From NCBI GenBank assembly GCA_000328365.1, contig KB293638.1:212808-276807 (forward strand): a stretch of 64,000 bases of DNA, in the 5' to 3' direction. The translations under genes and the position numbers were made by a program. Positions 48,296 to 60,121 of this stretch are shown piece after piece. The DNA comes from Capitella teleta. Its lineage: Eukaryota > Annelida > Polychaeta > Capitellidae. The notes below the pieces were generated by a model that saw nothing but the letters and a program-made list of their open reading frames with translations, was not told the DNA's origin and searched no databases. Every line of letters starts with the position of its first letter. Within the stretch, counting starts at the first letter, position 1.

Positions 48296-48446
48296 CTAGT
48301 CCCAGTGTTGACCGAAAGAGTGTTCCAGTCACATAGGGTAGAGTGAGCGTTGATTTATTTTATGCTCTATGAACATGCAAATGTCTCTCTAATGACGATC
48401 TAAATATTATTTTTCTTTTCCAGGAACCAAATTCCAATAAGCGAAG

Positions 48447-50667
48447 ATGTTTAAAACAGAATTTGTTTATGAATTTGTCGTCGCCCAGCAGCAGTGCACT
48501 TTGAGGGTTCCTCTCAGCCTCCCGCTTCAGGGCCAAACGATCGGAGAACTGGCATCGCGTCTCACGTCCATGCATAAACTGCCGTGCTACCTCCAAACAG
48601 GTCAATCAACACACTTCTGAAAAAATCTGCTGAAAAAATAATGATTTTCAGATCTGCTTCAAAAGTTGAAATCTTTCACCGAACATGAAATTCGTCAGTT
48701 TGAAGACGCAGAAGGGGAAGCCGCCTTGGAGCGATTGCGCAACGGGGTTGAGGAGGGGGCTCTTGTGGCGGAGTGGACAAACGCTTACTCCCAGGTGAGA
48801 GGATTTCCTCTCTCTACGCTCAACTCTCGGTTCTTCTCACTTAGGAGGTCATTGAGTGCGCCAAACAGGAGAGCATCTCTAATGATGTAATGTTCTCTGA
48901 GATCTATCATTGTCTGATTCACTCTCCTGCGCTCGAAGCTCTGCTCAACTTGGAGCACACGTATGCCATCGCTGTTTCTGATGTCATCGCAAGACGAGAT
49001 CAAGATCTGCTCCATTTAGAACAAAGGTTTCCTTTTTAAACTAACTGCTCGCAATGTTAATTAAATTTTTATCCGACAAGACAAGAGTCCGAAATGGAAG
49101 AAGCAGTTAAAAGACTGGGAGAAACGTACACGGACGAACAGATTAATTTACTTGCACAGCGGCACTTTGAGAACACACAGGTTTGTGCGTTTGTGGGTCA
49201 TTGACCTTTGCTGACCTTTGCTGACCTAATTAGATGATTGAGAGCAAGTGGGCGAGTGAGCTGAGTACGTTGAGAGACACGCAAAAGCGCGAGTATCGCG
49301 ATTGGGTGATGGATCTGCACGAGGATTCAGAAGAGGCCGTTCCCAAGCTAAAGTAGGTCAAGGGTCAAAGGTCAAGGGGTCTAAATCGCCCTTTGTCATA
49401 TTTCATCTGACGCAGCCAACATCTGAAGCGATTGCCGAAGCATCTCAGCGATAGCCTAACAGCGGAACAATCGCCAAGAAGAGAGGAGAGTTTTACCGTG
49501 CATTTAGGTAACGCATCACACATTGTGCTCCTTATCAAATTGGCGGTTTTTTTTCTCTCAGGGGCCCAGTTGAAGACGATGCATAATTTGCGTTTAGTGA
49601 GCGCTGACGTTCTTAGTTTCTGTCGACACAAGACCCACGTCATTGAGTGAGCGTTGATGTTGGAATAATTTTAGCTGAAAGACGTTTGATCTGCAGGGGT
49701 GTGACTGTACCTCAGCCACAGCGTTTACAAACGGCCATTTCTCTCTACTCAAATTCGCTGTGTGGTCTAATCTTGCTGGTTGATAACAGACTCAATTCTT
49801 ACACAGGAATCAAAAGAGGTCATTCAAGAACTCAACTAATCAATTGAAATGTTTTATTTATTTTATGACACATGCAGATTTTGCTGGTGTTTGTGAACAG
49901 TCGACAGACTTCCATTTTCCAGACCTGGAACTTCAGTTCCAAAGCATGGAGGAGAGCGTAATGAGAGGCAACGAAAAGAGGGCTCAACAGCGCCTCACCA
50001 GCAGCACCGAGGACGCAGACAGCCTCCAATCAGGCGCCAGTTCCGGCAGCGAGGTCCTCAGTCCCTCATCCTCCTCGCAAACCCTAAGTAATTCCGTGCT
50101 TTTAACAGCGTGATGATCGCGCTCTGCGATTAAACCCTGGTGACTTCTACACCTCGCGTCATTCTAATCTGTCGGAGGCCCACGTGGTGTTCCACCTGGT
50201 GGCAGACGACAGCGTTCGATCGCTGGTCTCGGACATCTCGTCCCGGCATCCTGTCATCATGGGAATCCGGAACGTGCTGAAGGCGTGTTTCCGCTACGAC
50301 GTACACACGCTCACTCTGCCCCTGCTGCTGGTGCATGAGATGTCGGAGGTCATTAGCTATTCATGCCCTCATGAATATTCATTAGTTCTATCCTGGCAGG
50401 AAATGACGATCCCTTGGTGCATGAAGCGAGCGGAACTGGTTTTGAAATGCGTCAAAGGTTTCATGATGGAGTTGGCCACTTATAGCGGACAGGGTTCGCG
50501 CACTGTACAGTTCCTGGTGCCCAATGTCAGCACTGACCTTTGTCCTTTGACCTGGTTAATTATGAATTTTTGTTTTTCAGACGCTGTCAGCTGACACGTT
50601 TGCGTCTATCAGCGCTATGGTTTCAAGTATCTTCAGAATGTCAAATCCCGTCATTGCGAAATCGTGA
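48447..50667 (+). CDS. C12orf4: C12orf4 / FERRY endosomal Rab5 effector complex subunit 3
   Basis: In mammals a subunit of the FERRY complex that links mRNA to early endosomes. Twelve exons: 48447-48600, 48652-48794, 48845-49026, 49081-49180, 49234-49352, 49416-49507, 49562-49646, 49697-49818, 49878-50053, 50109-50348, 50400-50525, 50581-50667. It starts [20 protein letters not shown]. Family marks are [82 protein letters not shown] and [20 protein letters not shown]. Length and order agree with the human protein. The exon 9 donor was taken at GAG|gtcctc because the later one would leave a 21-bp intron. All introns are about 45-65 bp. A low-complexity Ser/Gln stretch before exon 10 is less conserved. 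Confidence 0.95.
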
Positions 50668-50789
50668 TTTGTTTCAATTTTGTTTTTTTGAGTGTTCAAT
50701 CAAGGATTTTGTGCAATATGATAATAATAAATACAATTCAGTGATTTAGTGATCTTATTTGCTTTTCTTCCTTTATTTCACTGACTTAA

Positions 50790-51493
50790 AGGGATGGGGA
50801 ACTAAATTTTAAGTGATGTTCTATTGACTCATAGCACCAATTGATAGCATTCCGTGCCAAGAACACCCTGGCTGGATGCAAGCGTAAGGAAATAATGCAT
50901 TCCGAATATCGGGGTTAGCATTGCGCCTATGGGAGAATGGCTTCCATTGCGAAGTATAGGAGGCAAACGTCAGCTGATGGCTTGGTTTGGCTGATGGCTG
51001 ATTGGTCCCGTTCCCCTCGTGAAGCTATCGATTTCAGCCAATCAGAGCAGAGCATCTTCGCCATAAAAGGACATCTTTGTTGTTTACGAAACGAAAGCGC
51101 ATGCGTGGTGCACTCTGGCTGACCTTTTTACTGTTTCAGGATGAGAAACGTTGTAGGTGTCTTAGAAAATCGCTTGTTAAAATAAGAAAAATAGCGAAAA
51201 ATATTTTTTGTTTGCGCCTGACTGGTGGCAAAATGATATTTCTATCTATTTCCGAAAAGAAAATAAAAAAATATCAAGGGGTTTAGTCGCAGGACACGGT
51301 GATATGACGAGGCCCATTGTAAAAGATGGGGAACTCGGTGTTTCATCACAGCGACTGACGTCACGCGTAATTAGCATTATATCTCCCGCGAAATCGTTAG
51401 CGATGATATTCCTTGTGTGAGCCAGGCATAAGAATCATCTTTGGTGCATCAAATAACGACTCAAAGTCCATTTTCAACCAGTTCTCCCTCCCT
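50790..51493 (+). mobile_element. TTAA-flanked non-autonomous DNA transposon, copy 2 (complete)
   Basis: 704 bp between TTAA at 50786-50789 and 51494-51497. Ends read AGGGATGGGGAAC and, inverted, AGGGAGGGAGAAC, 11 of 13 matching. It starts about 120 bp past the C12orf4 stop. It has the same 61-codon frame as copy 1 (50937-51122) and no recognisable transposase. Confidence 0.85.
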
Positions 51494-51497
51494 TTAA

Positions 51498-52341
51498 TTA
51501 ACATTGTGTCAAATCATAACTTACAAAGTGCGTTATGATATTTATTCATTCGCATTAAAGAGCGTTCCGTAAAATCGGACAGATCCGTGTTATAGGAAGT
51601 GTTTGGATTGAGCCAAGTTGTTTACATGTTGCTATCTGAACAAATTACCTCATTTACGGTACTCCATACATGAAATGCACCTCTCTTTCCAGTGCATGTC
51701 CATTCATTGATGATTTGGCCTCACGCTGGCTTTCAAGATATGTTATGTAACTTTGTTAGATGCCCATAACGATGCTCTCATCATGAACCACTGACTGATC
51801 GGTTACCATGGTTACGTGTTCATTTGTTACGTAACTTATTGTCATGGCGCATGCTTCGGATTGCTTCCTCCTGGTCATGATCATTCTGACGTCATTAATG
51901 CTTTAATTGCACCTTCATTTCGTGTCCGATATCATTGATGATTGATGGCCCTCACCGTCCACAGGCCGATCAATTTATTCTTAACGACATAATGATATAA
52001 CGATAGAGTATATGGGAGCTGCCTGGTAACTGGTTTGCCCTGTGTTCAATTAGGGAAATTTTCTCCGAATCATCGTTGATGCTATTTAAATTGACAAATT
52101 ATTCAAAATCAACTTTTGCATATTAAACATATTTATGTTTCAAATTCACTTGTAATTCATTTCACAGTACACTGATTGACATGTCACGTCAATCAGGATC
52201 ATTTGTACTCTGAACTTCCCAAGGGTCACAAAGGTCACAGAGGTCATTGATCTCAATTTTCACTATGAGTACTTTCCTCTGATCACCATAGAGCATCAGC
52301 ATTACAACGGTTGCACGATTTATTTTACAGAACTCGCAGCA
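51498..52341. other. Intergenic upstream of the LRR gene
   Basis: A small stem-loop at 51513-51539 (ATCATAAC ... GTTATGAT) and a near X-box GTTACCATGGTTAC at 51802-51815, about 530 bp before the LRR start. No other gene or repeat recognised. Confidence 0.5.
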
Positions 52342-54194
52342 ATGACTGACAAGACTGACACGTGAGTAAATGATGCGCTGCGTGTGATTCAGTCTCATTC
52401 TCTTTTGCCTTCAGCTCTTCTTTGTCCACTGACCTCATTACGATCGCTGACTCAACGACGCTTCCACTTGTGATGGTCAGTTCGTATCAGGATCAGAAAC
52501 TCAGGCATCAAACTTCAAAACTGCCCAGCGTAAGTGCAAAAGGGTCAACCTGTTTTACTCTGAGCATTCTTTTGCAGCTTCCATCTCATCGTTTCCGTTA
52601 TTCCGTTTGGCATGACCTCAGCAGCACGTCCTTAACCGGCGACCAACTGAAAGCCCCTCGTGTCAGAGATGGTGAGCGAAATTAAATTTAAATTCAGACT
52701 CATTGCTCCATGCAAGCAGGTCAAAAGGAAAAGTTGAAAGAAACGTGTGTTATGTAATTGTAAAAAAAAACAAAGAGAAGAGAAAAAAAGTGTATGTACA
52801 CTCGAAAACTGCTTCTTGGTTCTTCGATATTTGTTATGTTCCTTCAGATATCTCTCCTTCTGAAATGTGACTACAATTTTTTTATTTTTTTCTGTCAGGT
52901 CCAGCGGAGAAAGAAATGTTGTTCTACAAAATGCGAGACGACACCAACCGAAGTATTCATCACTCGTTGCACGGCAGACAACGGAGAAATTACAGAAATC
53001 AAACTGAAAACTGGGAGCACAGCACAGTGAGAGGAGGAGGAGGCTGTCTGTTCATTTGCATTCGTCCTTGTTGGTATTTTTAGGTTGTGAATCTGTCTTA
53101 TCAAGAATTGCAGCATGATTATCAGAGAGATAATCTGCTGAGGGTTTTGAAGAGACTGCGATGCGTTGAGGACCTCATGCTGATGGAGGATAATTTGGTT
53201 GACCTCACGTCTGTGTCTCTGCCAAAGTTAGTTCCTCTTGATTTGATTCTGACTGAACTCGCGATTTATTTTTCTTCTTTTCACAGATGCAATGTTTTGA
53301 ATCTCTGTTCAAACTTCATTCCATCTTTTAAGGTACGCTGCCAAACTTGAGTGTGTATCTTTTTTTATTGGGAATTTTTATTTTATAGAACTTGCCAAAA
53401 ATTCCGCAAATAGTGCATTTGCATCTCTCTGACAACGATATTCGAAGTCTGCAAGGATTGGACGCCCTGAAGAGAAGTCCAATTGAGACGTTAGATTTGC
53501 AGAGAAATCCAGTGGCCTTCACTCTGAATTATCGTCAAAGGTGATAAATTATATTTTTATTTTTAGAGAGCTTTTTCTCTAAATTTGAAATGGACGCTTT
53601 CACAATATCCCCATAAATTAATTAAATAATGAATTTTTTTCTCAGAGTTTTTCTAAAATTGCCGCAACTGAGTTCTCTGGATGGCATAGATCGCTGCCCG
53701 GAGGACGATTCAGTGCACGCTGAACCAGACGGTCGCTGGGAACGGGATGAAGCAGACAGCGCAACATGCGTTGTCTCTTAGGTACAAACGCGTGTTGAAC
53801 TTGGAAGCAATGATACCACTGGATTGCTTAACAACAGGATTATTTAACAGTGTGCTCACTTTTTGGGTTTGCAGTTCTTTGCGTATTTCTAATCCCTTTT
53901 TGCCGTCTCCACTATTCATGTTTCTACATATTTGCTGTGTTTCTTCTGATTGCTATTTAATAAATTTCTCTCATTTTACCATTTCGCTATTTTGCATTTC
54001 TTCTCTTCTCAACTGCTTTCATTTCATTTCTCTTTCATTTCAGGGTTTTCCGTATTCTTCCCCATCTCATTTATCTTGATGGAGTTCCTCACGTTGAATC
54101 TGACGATGTGACTCATGCTGAGTACGTTGACCCCACCAGGGAATCCGTTGACGTGGAAAATAATCCAGATATCGAATCTTGCGTCATTCTGTGA
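52342..54194 (+). CDS. Leucine-rich-repeat protein with two alternative last exons
   Basis: Eight shared coding exons run from the ATG at 52342 to 53540. After an N-terminal region (SYQDQKLRHQTSK, HRFRYSVWHDL) come LRRs: VNLSYQELQ, VLNLCSNFIPSFK, IVHLHLSDNDIRSLQGLDAL and IETLDLQRNPVAF, then an LRR cap. The cap is supplied by either exon A (53646-53781, VFLKLPQLSSLDGI, ending CVVS) or exon B (54044-54194, VFRILPHLIYLDGV, ending CVIL). Both accept in the same phase after YRQ. They are duplicates that differ over their tails. Proteins would be near 300 residues. U2A'/LRRC-type LRRcap families share this end; I do not assign an orthologue. A ciliary role is possible but not shown. Confidence 0.82.
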
Positions 54195-54830
54195 TTCATC
54201 CGAATTCCCTGAATATTAACCTTTTTTCTTTCAGTTCTGCTATCTCTCTGCGCTGGTGTTTCTGTATTCAATACATGCATGATGTCTCAATTTCTATTTA
54301 CCAGTACGTGTTGTAATTCATAACGCACTTTCATCTTCAAAAAGTGCGTTATGATTACTGTGCGTTAGGTTTCCGTCGTCATGTGTGCATGTATGATATA
54401 AATGAACCATATATTTCGAGTATTATCCGTCCAACTGATATAAATTGTACTATTTCTCGACTCGGACACTCTGCTAGTGCTTTTGATTCTCTTGGGTTTT
54501 TTATTCCGCTAAGAATGGTAAAACGTTTAATCTGTGCAAACTATTGAAATTGATTATTCTTTACTTGCCAAGTGTATAGCTTTTTGTAGCTTTTTCTTTT
54601 GTTTACATGCAAACATTCCAACATCTATTTCTATGAATAAATCATGATAATTTGATCCCACCATTGTTGACTTTCTTTAAGATCTCACACAACAATCGCG
54701 AAGTTTAGTAAAATGAGATGATAATTTATTCATTTGGAGTGTGACGTAGGAAGCTGTTCATTATAAAGATACACAACATGGCATCAATTGTCCTGTTATG
54801 GCCGCACTGAGTTTAGAGAGAAGGTCACTC
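54195..54830. other. 3' flank and convergent intergenic region
   Basis: Holds the LRR gene 3' UTR with AATAAA-like sequence near 54636, the palindrome listed separately, and AT-rich sequence up to the ankyrin gene's stop. Confidence 0.5.
54319..54353. repeat. Perfect 11-bp palindrome arms (CATAACGCACT family)
   Basis: CATAACGCACT (54319-54329) and AGTGCGTTATG (54343-54353) form perfect arms around a 13-bp loop. Similar arms occur at several other places in this window (see findings). Confidence 0.85.
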
Positions 54831-57800
54831 TCATCTACGAAATGACCTTGATCTCGCGAAGGACGAGGGCATAGGGATCCTGGAAGTCGAATGAAGGTCG
54901 TCTTTAGAGCCACGTGGCGTCGGAGCTTTAGAGACAGGAATACGACTGGCCGTGTGAGTTGTCGAGCTTTCAGAGGGCGTTCTGGATCGAGTAGGGGAAT
55001 TGGGAGACTCGTCGGAGAAGACGTCATCCTGGGTCGACCAGCGGCTCAGCGCTGAGTTATCTCCGTTGCTAAGCGACAGTCCCCCGTTCGACCAATCAGC
55101 GCACGAACTGGCTGCGCTGCTGTATCCGGTATCCGGAGATCCGAAGCGCCGACGTCCGTCCTTCCGATGAGCTACCTCTTCCGACATGCGCATTGATTTC
55201 GGTGACTTAGGAGGTAGCGCCTTGGGGCATGGGCTGGTGGGCGACTCGATCGATTGGTTCGATGGTGTGCGACGAATGCTTCGCGGGAGGCGCAAAGATG
55301 CCGAGCGTTTGAAGGGCGAGGGAGATGGTACTGGGCTCGGGTTGGCTGAGCTGCTTGGCGATCTTGGCTCTGAGAGTTTCTTGGCTCTTGGGAGTGACGT
55401 GGGGGCGGGGGAGGTGATTCTTCTGCTGCCTATGCTGTAGGTTTGTCGGCGCTGGTCCTGCCTGGAGAAAGGGGAAGGCGTACTCGCAGGTGCGCTCGTC
55501 TCTTTGATCGGGTTTAATTTCTCTGACTTGGATCGTTTGTCTTTGAAAGCCATCTTGAATGTCTCCTCCAGGTAGTCGAGATCTTCGTACGATAGGTAGC
55601 GTTTAATTTGCTCTGACGTCGGAAGCTGGCGAATGCCGGCTCCTTTGTCGTGGGTTCTGATGGCACTGAGACTTTGTCGCCTGCAAAGTTCTTTCAGGGG
55701 TTTAATGTCATATCGCTCGTGATTGAAGCACTTGATCATGTACTTGCACGTCTTCAGATCCACTCCTTGCAGGTTCTCGTTGGCTGAAGTGCTGAGCAGC
55801 TTCTGCAGATCCAGGTGCCGCAGTTTGCAGCCGGCCTGGAGCAACAGCATGAAAGCGACGACGCGGCCCCTCATGAACGCCAGCTCAATGGCGCTGTAGA
55901 GCCGATCCTCCAGCTCAAAGCGGGCCATTCGCAGCTGTTGAGCCTTCGCCAAGTGCAAAGCGTTCGCGCGGCAGTCCAACGAGCAGTTGGCACGAATGAG
56001 CATCTTGAGAATGGAGAGGATGCTCTGCTCAGTTCCACTCGACATGATTGCGCCGATGAGAGCTGAGGCTCGGTGGCGATCTAGCACATCGGGGTTGGCG
56101 CCCTTCTGCAGCAGGATCTTCACTACGGCCGCGTGGCCGCCCAGGCACCCCAGCATGAGCGGCGTGAGGCCCCCCGCCCCCTTCAGATTGACGTCCAGGC
56201 CCGCGTCGATAAGCAACGCGATGATTTCGCTGTGGCCGTCACGCGCAGCCACGTGCAACGCCGTGTTGAACGATCGGTCGGTGACGGTCACGCGGCACCC
56301 CGCTCTGATCAACTGACTGATGACGTCGATCTTGCCGACATTCAACGCCGTCATGAAGGGCGTTTCCCAATCGTTGTCGCGTACATTGACCTCTGCTCCG
56401 CGGTGCAGCAGCATTTGCACCAGCGCCAGGTCGCCATGCTGCACTGCCCAGTGCAACACCGTGCGACCGTCGCGAGTGTCCTGGGCGTTCACGTCGCAGT
56501 GGTAGTCGAGCAGGGCCTCCACTGCCTCCAGGCGACCCGCCCGACACGCCACCAGCAGCGGCGTCTGTCCAGCCGCGTCTTTGGTGTTGAGTTCAGCACC
56601 TGCATTGACCAGTTCATCCAAACACTCGGTGTGACCATGCGCTGCCGCCAGATGCAGCGATGTCTCGTCTTGTAGATTTCGCCAGTTGGGTTCAGCCCCC
56701 TGGCGCAAGAGCATTCCGACGGTCGACTGGTGACCTGCTCTCGCCGCCTGCATCAAAGGCGTGCAGCCAGCGGCGTCCGCTTTATCGACGCGCGCACCTC
56801 CGGCGATCAGCGTGTGCACGCAGACCTGGTGACCTCGTTTCGCAGCGATGTGCAGCGGGGCCTGCTGACTGGACGTGCTCGACGATCGGTTCGGGTCAGC
56901 GCCAGCTTTGATCAGGGTCTTAATGGTGGGAGGGTGACCGTTGAAGTCCAAGAGTAGGTGCAGGGGGGTGCGTCCATCCTCGTCGCTGACGAAGTTAGGG
57001 TCAGCTCCTCCTGCGAGCAACGGAGGCACGCAGTCGTGTTTGCCGTGCGTGATGGCTTCGCGTAACGTCAGTGAGAGATCGCTCCGAACGAGGCGGAGAC
57101 TCGCCTTGCGAGCGATCAGACTCTCCAAACGTTTGCTGTTGTTTTCCTCCACACATCGCAATAAACTGAAATACCAAAGAAACAAAATGAGAAACTGATG
57201 TTCATGGAAGCACCTTACGATACCGTTCTTAGCAATGGCACCGCGGATACTTAATTAATTAATTAATTAATTAGAAATATATTTTCATAAACGATTTTGT
57301 TTATCCCCGCGTGACACGACAAGTTCAATCGAGTCCAGCTCTGTTGATCGCTGTTGTTGGAAGACGTAATTCAGAAATTATTTAATCCAATATTAATCTC
57401 CAATATATAAAGCGTTATCAGATTGAATGGTGCTATTCAAGATATCTGAATGCTCCAATTACAAGTTACGATTCATTAATTATGTTGCGTCATTTCAGCG
57501 TCCGAATTAACATCGCCAAGAGGTTCGGGTGACCTTGGGCGTACAGGTCACAGCACAAGGAACAACACCAGGAACAGCACCAGGAACAACACCAGGAACA
57601 ACACCAGGAACAACACCAGGAACAGCACCAGGAACAGCACCAGGAACAACAGCCAAGCTTCGACTGTCCCAAGATGGAGTAAGATCTGATTCCGCAAGAA
57701 TAACTTTGCCTTCTCAAAACTCCATATTATGTGAAATAAACACCCCTTCAAAGCATATATAGAATAATATTGTGTGTAGGGCCTATATCCACGTAACATA

Positions 57801-58277
57801 TTCAACATTTCATAATTTCAAAGAAACTCAATTCTGAACACCCGACGAATGAGCTATGAAACCTTTCAGTGACTTTTGTCAAAATATTAAAATAAATTAT
57901 GAGAAATGGGGAAATATACTTTATTGACAGATTAATATTAATACCGTGTGCTTGGCTGCATTATTTGCAAACATTGGATACGTGTCGAGTGTAAAATCAA
58001 TGATGAAACGTGTTGTGAGATTCTTAGTTGCCAAAAACAAAGTGTGTTTATTTTTTTCTGAGCAAAGGTGTAGATGTTCGATTTGCGCCCAGATCAAATG
58101 ACCGATTAAACCAGAGGTTGACCTCGCATCTGCGCAGATTAACCGAATTGGCGTCCTGATCACAGGACCCGGCGCCACCCACCTCGACACTCTGCTCCTG
58201 CAATCCTTGCCTTCTCCTGACTTCGCGCCCTTTCCGCTGACCTTCGTCTTGTGGCAACCCTTCGCAGATTGACGCAT
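54831..58277 (-). CDS. Ankyrin-repeat protein with SOCS-box-like segment and Ser/Pro/Arg-rich tail
   Basis: Two exons: 58277-58183 (MRQSAKGCHKTKVSGKGAKS..., ending phase 2 at a GTGGGT donor) and 57165-54831, about 809 residues. Residues about 60-470 are at least 12 ankyrin repeats with the usual TPLxxAxxxGH and LLxxGAxxN motifs (for example GRTPLHLLLDFNGHP, DETSLHLAAAHGHTE, FNTALHVAARDGHSEIIALL). Near 515-560 the sequence PLKELCRRQSL ... IRQLPTSEQIKRYLSYEDL fits the SOCS box (LCR, then LPxxxxxYL), which suggests a Cullin-RING adaptor of ASB type. A 240-residue tail rich in SP, TP and RS motifs follows and is unusual for ASBs. Exon 1 is inferred from phase. Exon 2 is more GC-rich than neighbours. 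Orthology not assigned. Confidence 0.85.
57166..58182. other. Intron of the ankyrin gene, with a 12-bp minisatellite
   Basis: At 57556-57651 the unit GGAACAACACCA / GGAACAGCACCA recurs about eight times. A TTAA microsatellite lies at 57251-57273. The minisatellite is open in several frames only because of its period, so those frames are not genes. Confidence 0.8.
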
Positions 58278-58554
58278 CGTGAGGTGAATTTGCGACTATT
58301 CCAAGAACGATTTCCAGCGAAGATGCGTCGTGTTTCGAAACAGACTGTCGACGCCAAGCCTCGTTTCAAAGGCCACGTTCCTCAAATCCCAATACATGAC
58401 ATTGATCAGTAATCCACTTAAACGTAATATCGATCGGCATTGGCACGTGTTCAGCTGTGCATGTACATCGCGTCACCGGCCTCAATATATGTTATATCGC
58501 GGGCAACGTACTTTGCACGATCTTGTGGCTTGTGGCGATCACTTGCGCCATATG

Positions 58555-58600
58555 TGTGTTAATTAATTAAGAGTGGCATTAATTAAGAGTGGCATTAATT
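58555..58600. repeat. Two tandem copies of TTAATTAAGAGTGGCA
   Basis: Adjacent near-identical units of about 17 bp, followed by a third half copy. Low significance. Confidence 0.7.
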
Positions 58601-58624
58601 ACTGCTGGTGCTCATTAACACGGT

Positions 58625-58858
58625 ATGGTGTGTCCGGTGTGTGTATATGTGGGTCGTGACCTATTTAAAAGTGCACACAGGCGCATTCAGACCAAATGGA
58701 AACATGCCTCTGATGTATTTCTCTCCTATAATTGGCTTCAATTTTATGAACACCTGCTCCACAATAATCCCGCACCTTCAGTTACTAGCATCTTACGTAA
58801 TACATCTTACGGAATACACACGGCAGATCAAACCATATTACGCGTCCTCACTCGCAGG
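58625..58858 (+). CDS. Candidate exon, unrecognised
   Basis: The frame from ATG at 58625 reads GRDLFKSAHRRIQTKWKHAS, FLSYNWLQFYEHLLHNNPAP and TADQTILRVLTRR. It ends AG right at a GTGAGT consensus donor. Composition is protein-like and the donor is strong. I do not recognise a family. It could be the 5' exon of a gene continuing to 59306. Confidence 0.35.
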
Positions 58859-59009
58859 TGAGTAAACACCTGTACACACCTGTCGAGCTTAATTATTTTA
58901 TGATAAATCAAGCGACAGAAGGTCACTCAAACAAGATGGCCTCATGAGGGACGGAGGGCGTTGTTGACCTCATGGCAGGTGGCGGTTTGACCTCACAACG
59001 GGGACATAC

Positions 59010-59306
59010 ATGACGTTCCTACAGCAACGCAACCTTCGAAGCGAATTAGAGAATGCTGTAAGTTTAATTGAACAAAGACAAGCTACTGTGACAGGTCTTC
59101 TTGGTGTTGCATACTTGAGATGCAGCGATGCAAAGAGAAGAGGTATAAACGTTGCCTCCTTCAACGAATGCTCACTTTATTGGCGCACCAGAATGGCATA
59201 CCTGTGCCGTGACTCCAGTGGCCTTCAATCGAGAGTGAATATATGCACTGACAACAGCATGCTTGTAACTTATACTCGCATAAAAAAACCTTGCTTTCAT
59301 TTATAG
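59010..59306 (+). CDS. Candidate terminal exon, unrecognised
   Basis: Reads RSELENAVSLIEQRQATVTG, LLGVAYLRCSDAKRRGINVA and LYWRTRMAYLCRDSSG before a stop at 59304-59306. An in-phase join to the exon ending 58858 is possible through a weak AG near 59040 (CGAAG). There is a leucine-heptad-like start, but no known family. Confidence 0.3.
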   Translation: MTFLQQRNLRSELENAVSLIEQRQATVTGLLGVAYLRCSDAKRRGINVASFNECSLYWRTRMAYLCRDSSGLQSRVNICTDNSMLVTYTRIKKPCFHL

Positions 59307-60121
59307 ACACTTGAGTGTTGAGTATATGGAACTTATATTATGGTAGATTTACGACAAATTGTGTGGGTTTTGACCAAGGTGGAGGCATATAAAATGGATA
59401 AAAAATCAATCAAGTGATTCCAGAGGAATTGTGAGTGAGTTTAAAAGGGATGGTGAAATTGAAATATTTATAATTATGCGCAGACAGACACGAGAAAAAT
59501 ATATATATATATAAAGAAAACATTAGATTAATCACCTTATTCAAAGCTTTTGAACCTCACAGCCAGACATCATTGTTGCGTTTTTGTAAAGTTTTAGAAT
59601 TCAAAAGGTCAATTTAGGCCTCACAGAATGGTCAGCTGACCGCCCATTCAAACGAACCCCGACGGAGATTGTAGACTGATATTTTCGGCATGAGCGGTAA
59701 TATCGTGTCCTCCATTTATACACTTTAGATGGTCATCTTCATCCGCCTTTTCGCTAGAATTTCAAACTTGACCAACAATGGACAATGGACAGCTTTTTTT
59801 TTATTTTGGTCAGGGCTTAAGGTGGAAATCAGTTAATGTGAGAGGAATAATGACCGAATAACGACACCGTCAACGATTTCCACTTCAAAACGATCAAAAC
59901 AAATTTCAAATAGGTGAACGTTCATCGAAGGAGACAAAATGCACGTATATAATAGATACTGGCTTATGTAATATTGTGTAGATGGACATAGATGTTACGT
60001 AACCAGAAGTAAATGGCTTTTGTGAAAAAAACTATGAGCCGTTACACAAGTGCATCCAAGAGCGACATTCCGATATTCTATAGTCCTGTTGTAAGCCGAT
60101 TCACTGATTCTACTATTAAAT
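59307..60121. other. AT-rich intergenic, nothing recognised
   Basis: Includes a short (AT)n tract near 59502-59512. No gene or repeat ends were recognised. Confidence 0.5.

Noticed and set aside
56133-56675. 180-codon plus-strand frame
   Set aside because: It is antisense to the ankyrin repeats and reflects their GC-rich codon pattern.
57529-57808. GTTPGTAP-type and VLFLVLFL-type repeat proteins
   Set aside because: Both strands are open because of the 12-bp minisatellite period; it is intronic.
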